A DNA stretch of 64,000 bases from Pyruvatibacter sp. HU-CL02332 (GTDB taxonomy: Bacteria; Pseudomonadota; Alphaproteobacteria; CGMCC-115125): NCBI RefSeq assembly GCF_040362765.1, contig NZ_BAABWK010000002.1, positions 434,001 to 498,000 of the forward strand, read 5' to 3'. Positions 49,705 to 60,337 of this stretch are shown piece by piece. A program made the translations under genes and the position numbers. Under the pieces are notes generated by a model. That model was not told where the DNA came from and ran no database searches. It was given only the letters and a program-made list of their open reading frames with translations. Numbering within the stretch: position 1 is the first letter of the stretch; the number at the start of each line of letters is the position of its first letter.

Positions 49705-50552
49705 TCAGGTTGGCCAACGGTTGTCTTTGAAAAGGCGTAGACAAACATTCCCATTTCATCTGCGAGCCTTGCGACTTCGCTGCGGTCAAAGACGATCGCG
49801 CCACCGGCTTCGATTGCAATTCCCGCAAGCCCTGATGCCGCTGCAAGTTCCACAGTTTTTGTTCCCATCATTGGTAAGTCGACACGGCGGTCCTGAGATG
49901 GTTTTGGCAGCTTAACAAGAACACCGCGGCGTTTTTCCGGCGTGCCGCGAACAGTGGTGGGCAGTTCCCCGGTCCTGCGGAGCATTTCGTCAGTGCCTTC
50001 GGCTGCTTCAACAGCCAGCACCAGCCCATCGCACGCGATGGCGCCCTGCCCCACATCAAGGTTATCCAATGCATGGACAACCTGCTTACCAAGCTCAATA
50101 TCCTTTAAAGCTGTTTCGCCTGGCGATATGGCCCCGATGGCACCCTCAGGCGCAACCAGGTCGCCAAGCACATCTTCTGCACCGACTACAGCAAAACCCT
50201 GCTCTTCCATCCAACGGACGAAGAATGACAGCAAAGCATCATCACCCTTGCGCGCTGCATTCAGCACCCGCGGCAGAAGTTTGGTGCCCGTCCAGTCGAG
50301 TTTCAGTTTGGAGAAGTCCGGTCTTTTGACCGGGCCGATAATGCACACATCTTCACACTCGGCCTTCTTCAGCAGATCCAAAGCATTGCCAATCGCGCCC
50401 AGGCGAGACCATCCATGGTCATAGGTCTCGATGTCCGGACGCGCTTCCCCCTCGATGCCAATGACATAGAGCGGCCGCCCCATTGCGGTGCAAGCCTCGG
50501 CCAGCTTCAAGGGAACCGGTCCAGAGCCGGCGATAATACCAAGTTTGCGCAT
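49701..50552 (-). CDS. lpxI: UDP-2,3-diacylglucosamine pyrophosphatase LpxI
   Basis: LpxI (formerly DUF1009) hydrolyses UDP-2,3-diacylglucosamine to lipid X and is the alphaproteobacterial replacement for LpxH. At 283 aa it starts KLGIIAGSGPVPLKLAEAC, with IIGPVKRPDFSKLKLDW, DDALLSFFVRWMEEQGF and PMMGTKTVELAAASGLAGIA in the C-terminal domain, which carries the catalytic Asp region. It is found between lpxA and lpxB as usual. Confidence 0.95.
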   Translation of the reverse strand: MRKLGIIAGSGPVPLKLAEACTAMGRPLYVIGIEGEARPDIETYDHGWSRLGAIGNALDLLKKAECEDVCIIGPVKRPDFSKLKLDWTGTKLLPRVLNAARKGDDALLSFFVRWMEEQGFAVVGAEDVLGDLVAPEGAIGAISPGETALKDIELGKQVVHALDNLDVGQGAIACDGLVLAVEAAEGTDEMLRRTGELPTTVRGTPEKRRGVLVKLPKPSQDRRVDLPMMGTKTVELAAASGLAGIAIEAGGAIVFDRSEVARLADEMGMFVYAFSKTTVGQPE

Positions 50553-50573
50553 CGTCAGATCCCGCCGCCTGAC

Positions 50574-51389
50574 CTACTCGTCGACGTTGGAGTGGCCATT
50601 GCCATCTGAACGTGGCGTCACAAGTTTGCGCTTAGTGTCAGCACGAATGAATTCCACGATGTCCATTACGGATTCATTATCCCCAAATTCATCGGCCACG
50701 TCGGCAACGCGCTCCTGCAATGTCCCCTCTTCAGCAAAGAGAAGTCGGTAGGCGCGCCGCAAAGTATGAATCTGGTCCCGCGAAAAACCGCGACGTTTCA
50801 GCCCAACAATGTTGAGACCCTTTAGAACAGCGCGGTTTCCGAGCACTGATCCGTATGGAATAACGTCCTTTTCAACGCCGGACATCCCGCCAACAATGGC
50901 ATGTTTGCCAATGCGTACAAACTGATGCGCTGCCGTCAGCCCAGACATGAAGGCAAAATCACCGACATTGCAGTGCCCGCCTATCGTGGCATTGTTGGCA
51001 AAAATAACATTGTCCCCGACTTGGCAGTCATGAGCCACGTGCGAGCCTGCCATGAACAGGCCGCCGTCACCAATTCGCGTAAATCCGCCGCCAAGCTGTG
51101 TGCCGGGATTGATCGTCACACCTTCACGTATGACGTTGTTCTTCCCGATAATCAGCTCAGTTTTTTCACCAAGGAACTTCTTGTCCTGCGGTGGATTTCC
51201 AATTGAGGCGAACGGAAAAATGTGCGTGCCGCCTCCAATGGTTGTCCAGCCGTCAACAACCACATGGCTATGCAGAACAGCGCCGTCACCAAGAACGGCA
51301 TTCTTGCCGACTACACTGTAGGGACCAATTTCGACATCACTGCCAAGTTGGGCACCGTCCGCCACAACAGCGGTCGGATGGATGGCCAT
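50574..51389 (-). CDS. lpxA: UDP-N-acetylglucosamine O-acyltransferase
   Basis: First step of lipid A synthesis; adds a 3-hydroxyacyl chain to UDP-GlcNAc. At 271 aa it has a left-handed beta helix of hexapeptide repeats (residues 3-185) with catalytic His in MAGSHVAHDCQVGDN, followed by the C-terminal helical bundle beginning LKRRGFSRDQIHTLRRAY. Its start overlaps the fabZ stop (TAATG on minus). It has a Ser/Asn/Glu-rich tail of about ten residues. Confidence 0.96.
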   Translation of the reverse strand: MAIHPTAVVADGAQLGSDVEIGPYSVVGKNAVLGDGAVLHSHVVVDGWTTIGGGTHIFPFASIGNPPQDKKFLGEKTELIIGKNNVIREGVTINPGTQLGGGFTRIGDGGLFMAGSHVAHDCQVGDNVIFANNATIGGHCNVGDFAFMSGLTAAHQFVRIGKHAIVGGMSGVEKDVIPYGSVLGNRAVLKGLNIVGLKRRGFSRDQIHTLRRAYRLLFAEEGTLQERVADVADEFGDNESVMDIVEFIRADTKRKLVTPRSDGNGHSNVDE

Positions 51390-51928
51390 TAGGCATCTCC
51401 CGTAGGTTTGGCTTGGGCTTTCGCGATCTTTGGCGGCTGCGTTCCCTGACTTGCATCACGGTCTGCAATCATTGCACTGAATTCAGCTTCAGCTACCAGA
51501 GTATCGCCAACCATGGCCTTGCCGGAATACTTCCAGACAGGGCCTCTAGAGCGGATCATGGATACGTGCAGTTCTAGAACATCACCCGGCACGACCGGCT
51601 TGCGGAAGCGTGCTCCATCGATGGTCATGAAGTAAACGGTCTTTGTGTCGGCAACAGCGCCCATGTTGTTCATGACAACGGCACCTGCGGTCTGAGCCAT
51701 TGCCTCAACGATCAGGACGCCCGGCATCACCGGCATATCAGGAAAGTGTCCTTGAAAATGCGGCTCGTTGATCGTGACGTTCTTGATACCTACAGCAGAT
51801 TTATCTCCATCGATATCTATGATCCGATCGATCAACAACATGGGGTAGCGATGCGGGAGCAATTGCATGACCCGCATGATATCCGCGACCTGCATGTCGC
51901 CTGTTGGTGTTGGTGTCTCTTCAGCCAT
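51389..51928 (-). CDS. fabZ: 3-hydroxyacyl-ACP dehydratase FabZ
   Basis: Dehydrates 3-hydroxyacyl-ACPs in fatty acid synthesis, competing with LpxA/LpxD for the same substrate. The hotdog domain has catalytic His in [17 protein letters not shown] and Glu in [10 protein letters not shown]. At 179 aa it is longer than the usual 150 because of an N-terminal Thr/Pro extension and a C-terminal Lys/Ala/Pro tail. The start has no shorter in-frame ATG before [13 protein letters not shown]. Confidence 0.95.
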   Translation of the reverse strand: MAEETPTPTGDMQVADIMRVMQLLPHRYPMLLIDRIIDIDGDKSAVGIKNVTINEPHFQGHFPDMPVMPGVLIVEAMAQTAGAVVMNNMGAVADTKTVYFMTIDGARFRKPVVPGDVLELHVSMIRSRGPVWKYSGKAMVGDTLVAEAEFSAMIADRDASQGTQPPKIAKAQAKPTGDA

Positions 51929-51976
51929 TTCTTATCTCGCAGAATCGCTAATTGTCGTACCTGCCCGTTACCGGAC

Positions 51977-53014
51977 CTAAGTTGTTTTTTTCTTCTTCTT
52001 GCGTTTGGCAAGAATTGCCACCGCCGCTAGTTCACGCCGCCACTGTGACATGGGTCGAGCAGGTGCCCCACCGTATTGCTGGCCACCTTCAAGGTCACTT
52101 GGAACGCCGGTGCGCGCCGCCAACATGGCTCCATCGCCAATTTCTAGGTGCCCCGCAATTCCCACTTGCCCCCCGGCAACGACATAGTTGCCAAGCTTTG
52201 CAGATCCCGAAATGCCGACCTGAGAGACGATGATACAACCACGGCCGACAGAAACGTTGTGCGCAAGCTGAACCTGATTGTCGATCTTGCTGCCTTGGCC
52301 AATCACCGTATCAGGTCCAGCCCCACGATCTATTGTGGTATTCGCACCGATATCCACATCGTCCTGCAAAATAACACGCCCAAGCTGCGGTATCTTTTGG
52401 TGGCCATTGGGGCCCATGGCGAAACCGAATCCATCCTGACCAATTCGAGCACCAGGGTGAATGATCACCCGGTCGCCCACCAGTGCGTGGGTCAACGTTA
52501 CGTTGGGCGCTATCGCACAATCCTGACCGATCTGCACACCGCGCCCGATCACAGTGTTTGCCCCAATCGATGTTCCGTCACCAATCTCCACATTGGCACC
52601 AATCACAGCACCAGCGTCTATTTTGACTGTCGAACCGACTTTTGCGGACGGATCAATATGAGATGATGGGCTTATCTGTGTTTCGTCGCCGCGCGGCAGA
52701 TGCGGGTAAAACATCATGGCGGCCGACGCGTATGCTGGATAAGGAGCATCTATCACGAGCAAAGAAACACCTGCCGGTGCCAGCTCGACTGAAGCCGGCG
52801 CCAGAATTACGGCGCCAGCCTTGGTTGCTGATAACGCATCCTTGTAGCGCGGGTTATCAAAAAAGCTGATGTCAGAAGCTGTGGCTGAATCCAGCGGCGC
52901 CACATCAACGCATTCTTGATCAGAAGCACCGGACCCAATCGTCGCTCCGATTTCCTGAGCAATCTGTTCAAGAGTGAATGGACCGGACTTGGTGAAGAAG
53001 CGCGGATCAGCCAT
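51977..53014 (-). CDS. lpxD: UDP-3-O-(3-hydroxyacyl)glucosamine N-acyltransferase
   Basis: Third lipid A step; N-acylates UDP-3-O-acylglucosamine. At 345 aa an N-terminal uridine-binding domain ([20 protein letters not shown]) is followed by hexapeptide repeats with catalytic His in [14 protein letters not shown], and a C-terminal helix with poly-Lys tail ([10 protein letters not shown]). It is separated by 65 bases from ompH and 48 from fabZ. Confidence 0.96.
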   Translation of the reverse strand: MADPRFFTKSGPFTLEQIAQEIGATIGSGASDQECVDVAPLDSATASDISFFDNPRYKDALSATKAGAVILAPASVELAPAGVSLLVIDAPYPAYASAAMMFYPHLPRGDETQISPSSHIDPSAKVGSTVKIDAGAVIGANVEIGDGTSIGANTVIGRGVQIGQDCAIAPNVTLTHALVGDRVIIHPGARIGQDGFGFAMGPNGHQKIPQLGRVILQDDVDIGANTTIDRGAGPDTVIGQGSKIDNQVQLAHNVSVGRGCIIVSQVGISGSAKLGNYVVAGGQVGIAGHLEIGDGAMLAARTGVPSDLEGGQQYGGAPARPMSQWRRELAAVAILAKRKKKKKTT

Positions 53015-53079
53015 GTGTTTAAACTGCCTTGTTACGAAACACTATGGTCGCACAGAGTATTCCCGACCTTCACATTGGA

Positions 53080-53649
53080 CTACCGGGGACGTTCAACCTT
53101 CAGCTTCGGCATCCTTTTGTCGAGACGGGCGATTACTTCTGCTGTGATGTCATAGTCGACACCACCCACATGAACCGCACCAACAGACATCACCATATTG
53201 GCGCCACGCTCGACCAGAATGCTCTGCATGATCTCATTCAGAACCGCATTCACCTGGCGACGCGCGTTGTTGGAAGCAGACTGGACTGCTGTACGCTCAA
53301 TCTGGAAGAGATTGCCGCTACCCTCTTTTTCGGCCTGCAGTATTTCCCATTCCTTTTGCAGAACGGCTGGGTCGCGATCGCGCGCGCTCGCCAAAAGAGC
53401 CTGTTCCCTATCTACATAACTTTCTGCTGTGGTTTTCTCACGGCTAGAAATTTCTGACAGCATAACCTGAAGCTGTGACCTGATGTCTTTGCCCACTTCG
53501 GATTGACTAAAAACCGTGTCCAAATCAAGGAACAACGCGCGTGCCGGAGGCACCTGAGCGGATGCAGGTACTATTGCAGATGCAAACAAGGCTGCAGCTA
53601 TCAGGAGCAGCGGAAAATTGCGGAACATGAAATTTGTTCTTCTTGTCAT
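53080..53649 (-). CDS. ompH: OmpH/Skp-like periplasmic chaperone
   Basis: Periplasmic holdase that carries unfolded outer membrane proteins to BamA. In 189 aa there is a signal peptide (FPLLLIAAALFASAIVPASAQ), a beta part beginning ARALFLDLDTVFSQSEVG, two long charged helices (the tentacle) rich in Gln/Glu/Arg, and a return strand with ANMVMSVGAVHVG. It starts two bases after the bamA stop, so translation is coupled. Confidence 0.88.
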   Translation of the reverse strand: MTRRTNFMFRNFPLLLIAAALFASAIVPASAQVPPARALFLDLDTVFSQSEVGKDIRSQLQVMLSEISSREKTTAESYVDREQALLASARDRDPAVLQKEWEILQAEKEGSGNLFQIERTAVQSASNNARRQVNAVLNEIMQSILVERGANMVMSVGAVHVGGVDYDITAEVIARLDKRMPKLKVERPR

Positions 53650-53651
53650 GA

Positions 53652-56045
53652 TTAGAAACTCGTGCCCGCACTGAACCGGAAGAACTGGGTCTTGTCGTAG
53701 TCTTCTTTGATGAAGGCTTCGGCAAGATCAACTCGAACCGGACCGAAAGGCGATTCCCAGAAAATACTAAATCCGCCGGACGCCCGCAGGGCAAAATCGT
53801 CCTGGATATTGCTCACGGTCAGGACGTTATTGACAACAAGCAAGCGGTCTTGCTCATCGCTAACGCCTACACTGCCGAACTCGGTGAAGAACGCGCCTTT
53901 AATCCCAAGTTCCTCAGGAAGGAAAAGAGGAACTGATATCTGCGCGGTGCCAATTGCATAAGCGTTGCCACCTAGCGCATCGTCTGTGGTCAGGTCACGG
54001 GGACCAACGCCCGATGGTTCAAACCCTCGGAAGCTTGACCCGCCTTTGAAGAAACGGTTGTTGAGCCGAACGTCCTGACCGTCATAGCCCAAGACATAGC
54101 CACCATCGAGTCGAAGAGACAGCACGAAGTCTTCATCGAAACCGTGGAAAAAGGCTGTCCCAGCTTCAGTTGCCAGGAATCGATTGTCGCCCAGCGGTGT
54201 GCCGGCAGTCTGGTCAAAGAAGAAGGTGTATCCTGATGTCGGAATCTCAGGATCATCTCTCTCATCAATCGAATAGGTGTATCCGACCAAATGAGAATCG
54301 GCGACGCCCTCCGCAGCCAACACAGAGAGGGAGGCACGACTAGAAACATTCTTGATTTCTTCACGGACATAGCTTGTTCGTAGTTGGAGCGATGAGAATT
54401 CACCCATAGGGAACCCAAATCGGACACCCGCACCGGTTCGCTGGAAGTCATAGCCGGACTCATCCTGAAAATCGCTCTCAGTACCAAACAAATCAATGCC
54501 CGCACTCAGATTGCGCCCCATGAAGTATGGCTCTGTGAAGCGCAAGTCGATCTGTTGACGGTCGCCAGATAGCGACAAGCGCAACCGCAAGAACTGGCCG
54601 CGACCCAACAGGTTACGTTCGACGATTGCAATGTCACCAACAATACCAGCGTCCGACGAGAAACCAGCGCCAATCGATAGTTCACCGGTTGATTGCTCTT
54701 CAACATCCACGCTGATCACAGTCTGGTCTTCTTGTGATCCAGGTTCTTCGCTTACTTCAACATTTGCAAAAAGACCAAGTGCACGAATGCGATCACGCGA
54801 GCGACTTAGCAGGACCCGGTTGAATGCGTCGCCTTCGGCCAGGCGCATCTCGCGGCGGATCACACGATCCAAGGTGCGTGTATTGCCATTGATGTTGATA
54901 CGCTCAACATATACCCGCGGACCTTCATCAACGCGGAAGGTGATGTTGATCTTGCGGTTCTCGCGGTCCCGACGCACACGCGGGCGCACATCTGAGAAGG
55001 CATAACCTTCGGTGCCTGCGGCAAATGTCAGAGCGTCCACTGCATCGTCAATACGAGACGCGTCGTATTCATCGCCATCTTCAATTTCGATCAGTGCACG
55101 AAGCTCTTCGGGATTGAGGCGTTCAAGCTCGGTCGCGACCTCAATGTCTCCAAATGTATAGAGTTCGCCTTCCTCGACCGTGAACGTGACGAAAAACTCA
55201 CTGCCGTCTGGAGCCATTTCAGCCACAGAAGACAGAACGCGGAAGTCAGCGTAGCCATTTGTTAGATAGAAGCGGCGCAGCAACTCCCGGTCAAAGGTAA
55301 GGCGATCGGGGTCATAGTTGTCGTTGGTCGAGAGGAACTTCCACCACGCAGATTCTGATGTTGCGATTTCACCACGAAGATCACTGTCTGAGTATGCTTT
55401 GTTACCAACAAACTTGATGCTGGCAACGCCTGTCTCAGGGCCCTCAGAAATCTCGTATGCAAGATCCACTCGATTTTGCGGCAGTTGAATGATCTTAGGC
55501 TCGATCGCAGCGGCAAAGTTACCCTTGCGCCTGTAAAGCTCAATAATTCGCTGCAGGTCGCTTTGAACACGCGAGCGGGTAAAAACAACACGAGGCTTAA
55601 GCTCGGTTTCTGATTCAAGATCTTCGTCGTCGATACGGTAGTTACCCTCGAAGGCAACGCGGTTGATGATCGGATTTTCCACTACCGTCACGATCAGACC
55701 CGCGCCACTCTCACGAATAGACACATCGGCAAAAAGCCCGGTGGCAAAAAGGGTCTTCAAGCTGTCATCAATTGCCCTTGCGTCAGCCATCTGGCCTTCA
55801 CGAATGGTCATATAGGACCGGACAGTCTCAGCCTCGACACGTTGGTTTCCCTCGACGTCGATACGCTCAACCACGAGTTGATTTCCCGTCGGGGCTGGAG
55901 CTGCAGTCGGAGCAACCTGTGGAGCAGCACCCGCGGGTGCTGTAGGTCCAACCTGAGCAGTTGCCGAGGTGCCAAAAGCAATCGCTGCCAGAATTGAAAT
56001 GGCAGAAACGCGGCGCAACATGCGGACCGGCATCGTCTTTGTCAT
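53652..56045 (-). CDS. bamA: Outer membrane protein assembly factor BamA
   Basis: Central component of the BAM complex, inserting beta-barrel proteins into the outer membrane. In 797 aa a signal peptide ends near TSATAQ, an Ala/Pro-rich spacer follows, then five POTRA domains (about 45-420; the first begins VERIDVEGNQRVEAETV) and a C-terminal barrel ending in FRFSAGTSF with terminal Phe. The start at 56045 has GAGGA upstream; a GTG 12 codons earlier is rejected. Typical neighbours are rseP upstream and ompH downstream. Confidence 0.96.
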   Translation of the reverse strand: MTKTMPVRMLRRVSAISILAAIAFGTSATAQVGPTAPAGAAPQVAPTAAPAPTGNQLVVERIDVEGNQRVEAETVRSYMTIREGQMADARAIDDSLKTLFATGLFADVSIRESGAGLIVTVVENPIINRVAFEGNYRIDDEDLESETELKPRVVFTRSRVQSDLQRIIELYRRKGNFAAAIEPKIIQLPQNRVDLAYEISEGPETGVASIKFVGNKAYSDSDLRGEIATSESAWWKFLSTNDNYDPDRLTFDRELLRRFYLTNGYADFRVLSSVAEMAPDGSEFFVTFTVEEGELYTFGDIEVATELERLNPEELRALIEIEDGDEYDASRIDDAVDALTFAAGTEGYAFSDVRPRVRRDRENRKINITFRVDEGPRVYVERININGNTRTLDRVIRREMRLAEGDAFNRVLLSRSRDRIRALGLFANVEVSEEPGSQEDQTVISVDVEEQSTGELSIGAGFSSDAGIVGDIAIVERNLLGRGQFLRLRLSLSGDRQQIDLRFTEPYFMGRNLSAGIDLFGTESDFQDESGYDFQRTGAGVRFGFPMGEFSSLQLRTSYVREEIKNVSSRASLSVLAAEGVADSHLVGYTYSIDERDDPEIPTSGYTFFFDQTAGTPLGDNRFLATEAGTAFFHGFDEDFVLSLRLDGGYVLGYDGQDVRLNNRFFKGGSSFRGFEPSGVGPRDLTTDDALGGNAYAIGTAQISVPLFLPEELGIKGAFFTEFGSVGVSDEQDRLLVVNNVLTVSNIQDDFALRASGGFSIFWESPFGPVRVDLAEAFIKEDYDKTQFFRFSAGTSF

Positions 56046-56127
56046 GTATCCTCGCCCGTTTTCAGGCCTATTGAAATTCACGTGTTCCGCCCCAAAAACT
56101 CAGGAAAACCATTAAAAACGGCCAAAA

Positions 56128-57276
56128 TCAGGAAAATACAGAGCCGATATAGTCGAATACCCGCAAGTGAACCAAATCATTCCATGTTGCAAAAAGCATC
56201 AAAGACATAACGGCTGCTAACCCAATACGAAAGCCGTATTCCTGCGCTTTTTCCCCCAATGGCTCCCCACGAACCGCTTCCGCCGCATAATACAGCAGAT
56301 GGCCCCCATCCAGCATGGGAACCGGGAACAAGTTTAACAGGCCAATCGACACCGACAAAATGGCTGCGAGGTTCAACAGAGCGATCAAACCAAGAGTCGC
56401 GACCTGCCCTGAGACCTGAGCGATCCTCAGAGGGCCGCCCAATTGGTCTGCGTCCTGGCGGCCGACAATGATATCGCCCAGATAGGTCATCGTGGTTGAG
56501 ATGATAAACCCTGTTTCCTCTACGCCTTTCCAGACTGCGGCTGCCGGGTTGTAGCGCACGGTCGTGATGTCGCCTTCCGCGTTTTTACGGGTCAGGCCGA
56601 TCAGTCCAATACTCTGCGTATTGCCGAAACGGTCGGTGATTTCACGCAACTGAGGAATGACTTCGAGATCCACCAACGATCCATCGCGTTCAACCGTGAA
56701 GGCCAAAACCCGTTCAGGGCTGGTCGACACGATACGCTGCATATCGTTGAAGCTCGCGATCTCGCTGCCGTCGATTGAGACCACAAGGTCACCAGGCATG
56801 AAGCCAGCTTCCGCGGCGGCGCCTCCAGGCTGCACCTCATCGACACGTGGCGCCGTAACGCTTTGTCCGATGACGGAGTACATGAAGGCAAAGATGACGA
56901 TGGCCAAAAGGAAGTTGGCCACGGGCCCGGCGGCTACAACAGCGGCACGCGCATGCAGTGGCTTGAACTGAAAGCAGTCTTTGCGAATCTCTTCAGGCAG
57001 CTGTGACAAGGCTTCTTTGTCAGGAGTGCTGGCCGCGTTCTCATCGCCGAGGAATTTCACGTAGCCGCCTAGCGGCAGCCATCCGATTTTCCAACGCGTA
57101 TTATTCTTGTCGGTCCAGCCGACGATCTCTCGCCCAAAACCAATTGAGAACTGCTCGACGATTACACCAAACCAGCGCGCGACCAAAAAATGACCCATCT
57201 CGTGAATGAACACCACAAGAGACAGGACGAAGATGAAGGGTATGACGTACCCGAATAGTCCGGAGATGAAATCCAT
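56128..57276 (-). CDS. rseP: Site-2 protease RseP
   Basis: Intramembrane zinc metalloprotease that cleaves membrane-anchored anti-sigma factors and remnant signal peptides. In 382 aa there is HEMGHFLVARWFG (HExxH) in the first membrane segment, the central PDZ domain (residues about 125-215, PGGAAAEAGFMPGDLVVSI) and the C-terminal LDG motif FPVPMLDGGHLLYY with the third zinc ligand. It has one PDZ, unlike the two of E. coli RseP. Confidence 0.95.
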   Translation of the reverse strand: MDFISGLFGYVIPFIFVLSLVVFIHEMGHFLVARWFGVIVEQFSIGFGREIVGWTDKNNTRWKIGWLPLGGYVKFLGDENAASTPDKEALSQLPEEIRKDCFQFKPLHARAAVVAAGPVANFLLAIVIFAFMYSVIGQSVTAPRVDEVQPGGAAAEAGFMPGDLVVSIDGSEIASFNDMQRIVSTSPERVLAFTVERDGSLVDLEVIPQLREITDRFGNTQSIGLIGLTRKNAEGDITTVRYNPAAAVWKGVEETGFIISTTMTYLGDIIVGRQDADQLGGPLRIAQVSGQVATLGLIALLNLAAILSVSIGLLNLFPVPMLDGGHLLYYAAEAVRGEPLGEKAQEYGFRIGLAAVMSLMLFATWNDLVHLRVFDYIGSVFS

Positions 57277-57347
57277 TTAGGTGGTGACCCTAACCTTCAC
57301 TGCTCGCATCTTGTGAGAGCACCCTTTGGGGGCACTCGCACGATTTG

Positions 57348-58565
57348 TTACGTTCGACGTGCTGCAACCAATTCACTGGCAATGACACGCCCGGCCTGGT
57401 CAAGCATCAGCACATCTTCAAGGTTCGCGGGTGCTGCATCCAACCCCTGCGATAATGCGCGTGACATGGTTTCTTCAACAATCGCTGCAATGTCGAGAAA
57501 ACCGACTTCTTCGCCCAGAAATGCTGCAACGCCCACCTCGTTGGCAGCGTTGAGGAGTGTAGGTGCCGCACCCCCGGTTTGCAAGGCAGCAAGCGCCAGC
57601 CTCAGCGCTGGAAAGCGTTCTAAATCAGGGGCTTCGAAGGTCAGCTGGGCAATTTCAGCAAGATCAAGCCGTGGTGAAGGCGTGGCCATTCGTTCCGGCC
57701 AAGCCATGGTGTGTGCAATCGGGATGCGCATGTCTGGGGAGCCGAGCTGTGCCAGCACGGATCCATCTGTATAGGCGACCATGGAATGAATGACAGATTG
57801 AGGGTGCACAATCACTTCCAGCTGGTTCGTTTCAACCCCAAACAGGTAAAAAGCCTCGATGACCTCCAGCCCTTTGTTCATCAAGGTTGCGGAGTCGACT
57901 GAAATCTTTGCGCCCATGGACCAGTTGGGGTGCGCCACGGCCTGCGCCGGCGTCGCAACTTCCATTCTGGATTTCTCCCAGGTACGAAACGGCCCGCCGG
58001 ACGCAGTCAGAATAATCTTCTCCACTGCATCGTGGTTGTCCGTTTCAAGCACCTGAAAGATCGCATTGTGCTCTGAGTCCACTGGCAGCAATGTCGCGCC
58101 AGCCTTCTTCACTGCCTCCAGGAAGACTGTGCCGGCGCTGACAAGACACTCCTTGTTGGCAAGAGCAACACATGCGCCCCGTTTTGCAGCGGTCAACGTT
58201 GGCTGAAGCCCGGCCGCACCGACAATTGCGCCCATAACAAATTCAGAATCACGATCTGCTGCCTCGTTCAGCGCATCAGCACCTGCTGCGGCTTCAACGC
58301 CAGAGCCTGAAAGCGCATCTTTGAGATCCTGATACTTGTCCGGGTTCGCGACAACAGCAAAGCGCGCACCGAAATCACGCGCCTGTTTCGCAAGCAGGTC
58401 CACATTCGAGTTTGCAGTCAGGGCATCAATTTGAAATCGCCCGGGATCACGCGCCACCAAATCAAGTGTGGACGTGCCCACCGAACCGGTGGACCCAAGA
58501 ACGCAGATGCTTTTGGGTGCCCGACTGCTGTTCTCAGCAGGGTTGGTGTCCACAGCAATGCTCAT
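57348..58565 (-). CDS. dxr: 1-deoxy-D-xylulose 5-phosphate reductoisomerase
   Basis: Second enzyme of the non-mevalonate pathway; acts upstream of IspDF at the other end of the window. At 405 aa it has the NADPH site SICVLGSTGSVGTSTLDLV, substrate loops LPVDSEHNAIFQVLE, TASGGPFR, MGAKISVDSATLMNKGLEVI and HPQSVIHSMVAYTDGSVLAQ. It overlaps cdsA by 4 nt (ATGA). All family motifs are intact. Confidence 0.96.
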   Translation of the reverse strand: MSIAVDTNPAENSSRAPKSICVLGSTGSVGTSTLDLVARDPGRFQIDALTANSNVDLLAKQARDFGARFAVVANPDKYQDLKDALSGSGVEAAAGADALNEAADRDSEFVMGAIVGAAGLQPTLTAAKRGACVALANKECLVSAGTVFLEAVKKAGATLLPVDSEHNAIFQVLETDNHDAVEKIILTASGGPFRTWEKSRMEVATPAQAVAHPNWSMGAKISVDSATLMNKGLEVIEAFYLFGVETNQLEVIVHPQSVIHSMVAYTDGSVLAQLGSPDMRIPIAHTMAWPERMATPSPRLDLAEIAQLTFEAPDLERFPALRLALAALQTGGAAPTLLNAANEVGVAAFLGEEVGFLDIAAIVEETMSRALSQGLDAAPANLEDVLMLDQAGRVIASELVAARRT

Positions 58566-59473
58566 ACGACGAATATCCCCAAACCAATGCCCTTTCCCTC
58601 TTCGGCAAGAATGCCGATCAAAGCAACAAAGGCTGTAGCTACTGCTGCAAAAATTAGCCCGTCCACCCGATCCAACACGCCCCCGTGACCGGGAATAAGG
58701 GCACCTGAGTCTTTCACATTTGCATATCGTTTCAAGGCGGATTCCGCGATATCACCAATCTGAGCAATCACTGCTGTGGCACCACTTATCAACGCAAGCA
58801 GAATGGGTACGTCCAACCCCAGAATTATCGAGGTTGCGGCGCCTGCGACCGAGGCTCCGGCAACTCCGCCCAAAAGGCCAGACCACGTCTTAGCCGGCGA
58901 AAAGCGTGGTGCCAGTTTGGGACCGCCAATCGTGCGCCCTGTCACAAACGCCATTATGTCAGTTGCCCAAACGACAGCGAGCAACCAATAAAGTGTCCAC
59001 ATGCCCCAGTCGCCACCGGAACGTAACCATACGATGGCAATGCATGGCAGTAAGATGTAGGGAAAGCCGATCATCGGCCAGCGTTTGCCCTCGTCCCGCC
59101 AAACAACCACACCCATGGCGACGGCGAATCCAGCTGCAGCCGCGAGTAAGGCAAACAGGGGCATGCCTGCTCCGGCAAGCCCGACCGCTATGATCGCTGT
59201 GACAGCATGTATGACATAGTCCGCGTTCAGATGACTGCCGCGGACAAGGCGCGCCCATTCATAGGTCATGAGCACTGCAGCCAGCATTATCAACGCAGTG
59301 AATGCGAGCCCGCCTAAGTAGACGAGGTAGATAGCGCCGGGTGCGAGCACGGCAGCAGACGCTATCCGCAGGAACAATTCCTTTGAGCGCGGCGGACGCG
59401 GTGGGACGTTGTCCCCATCACCGGAGGGAGACGTTCCATTGTCGCCTGGGGCGCCTACGGCTGAGGTGTCCAT
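58562..59473 (-). CDS. cdsA: Phosphatidate cytidylyltransferase
   Basis: Membrane enzyme making CDP-diacylglycerol, the precursor of all phospholipids, including that used by PgpA. In 303 aa a hydrophilic Gly/Asp/Pro N-terminal tail of about 28 residues precedes roughly eight membrane segments. The C-terminal signature is [12 protein letters not shown] then [15 protein letters not shown]. The start overlaps uppS by 19 nt. Confidence 0.95.
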   Translation of the reverse strand: MDTSAVGAPGDNGTSPSGDGDNVPPRPPRSKELFLRIASAAVLAPGAIYLVYLGGLAFTALIMLAAVLMTYEWARLVRGSHLNADYVIHAVTAIIAVGLAGAGMPLFALLAAAAGFAVAMGVVVWRDEGKRWPMIGFPYILLPCIAIVWLRSGGDWGMWTLYWLLAVVWATDIMAFVTGRTIGGPKLAPRFSPAKTWSGLLGGVAGASVAGAATSIILGLDVPILLALISGATAVIAQIGDIAESALKRYANVKDSGALIPGHGGVLDRVDGLIFAAVATAFVALIGILAEEGKGIGLGIFVV

Positions 59474-60264
59474 GGCTCTCTCGCACCAAAGCGCCTTTCG
59501 CGCGAGGCATAGTCAGCAAGCGCCTCACCCAATACTTCATCGTTGAAGTCAGGCCAAAGCGTTTCCACAAAAACAAGTTCAGCGTAAGCCGCTTGCCAGA
59601 TCAGGAAATTGGAGAGGCGCTTATCGCCACTCGTCCGGATTATGAGATCAGGATCCGGCAGGTCATGAGTGTCCAAATGGTCTGCGACGGTGTCTGGCGT
59701 GATATCACAAGGTTTGAGGTCACCACGCGCCACAGCTTCAGCAATACGCAATGTTGCCCGTGTGATCTCACTTTGCCCGCCGTAGTTGAAGGCAATGGTC
59801 AATCGCAAGCCAGCGTTGCCTGCGGTCAGATCTTCGGCTTCTGCAATCATCCGCACAATGTCGTCTGCCAAGCCTTCGCGCGACCCAATAATCCGGATAC
59901 GGACATTGTTTTTGTGAAGTTCTGCAAGATCACGTCGGATATAGAGGCGCAGCAGACCCATCAGGTCCTCCACCTCTTCCGGCGGACGCCGCCAGTTCTC
60001 GGTAGAGAATCCAAAAAGTGTCAGATAGGGAATGCCGCGCTCACCCACTGCACGCACCATCCGCCGGACGGTTTCTACGCCCTGTCGGTGGCCTAGCTTT
60101 CGGGGCAGATGTCGCTTTGCTGCCCAGCGCCCATTGCCATCCATGATGATAGCCACGTGCCTTGGCAGCGCTGCATTCACAGCCTTTGGCGCAGACCATT
60201 CCTCAAGCACCTGCTGGTCAGCGGTACTTTGGTCAGATGGGACTGGGGCTTCTGCTCGATGCAT
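59455..60264 (-). CDS. uppS: Undecaprenyl diphosphate synthase
   Basis: Cis-prenyltransferase making the C55 carrier for peptidoglycan and O-antigen. In 269 aa catalytic Asp is in [19 protein letters not shown], with [14 protein letters not shown], the segment [13 protein letters not shown], and C-terminal [20 protein letters not shown] then FVETLWPDF. The N-terminal 30 residues are extra. The stop lies inside cdsA (19-nt overlap). Confidence 0.96.
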   Translation of the reverse strand: MHRAEAPVPSDQSTADQQVLEEWSAPKAVNAALPRHVAIIMDGNGRWAAKRHLPRKLGHRQGVETVRRMVRAVGERGIPYLTLFGFSTENWRRPPEEVEDLMGLLRLYIRRDLAELHKNNVRIRIIGSREGLADDIVRMIAEAEDLTAGNAGLRLTIAFNYGGQSEITRATLRIAEAVARGDLKPCDITPDTVADHLDTHDLPDPDLIIRTSGDKRLSNFLIWQAAYAELVFVETLWPDFNDEVLGEALADYASRERRFGAREPWTPQP

Positions 60265-60337
60265 GGACCAAGAGTATCAGGTAAAGCGTTGAGTGCACGT
60301 TACCGGCAAATATGCCGAAAACAGCCAAAAACTCGCT

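Noticed and set aside
59341-60096. Long plus-strand frame opposite cdsA and uppS
   Set aside because: It is antisense to well-recognised genes and its sequence lacks any family resemblance; GC-rich codon bias makes such shadows.
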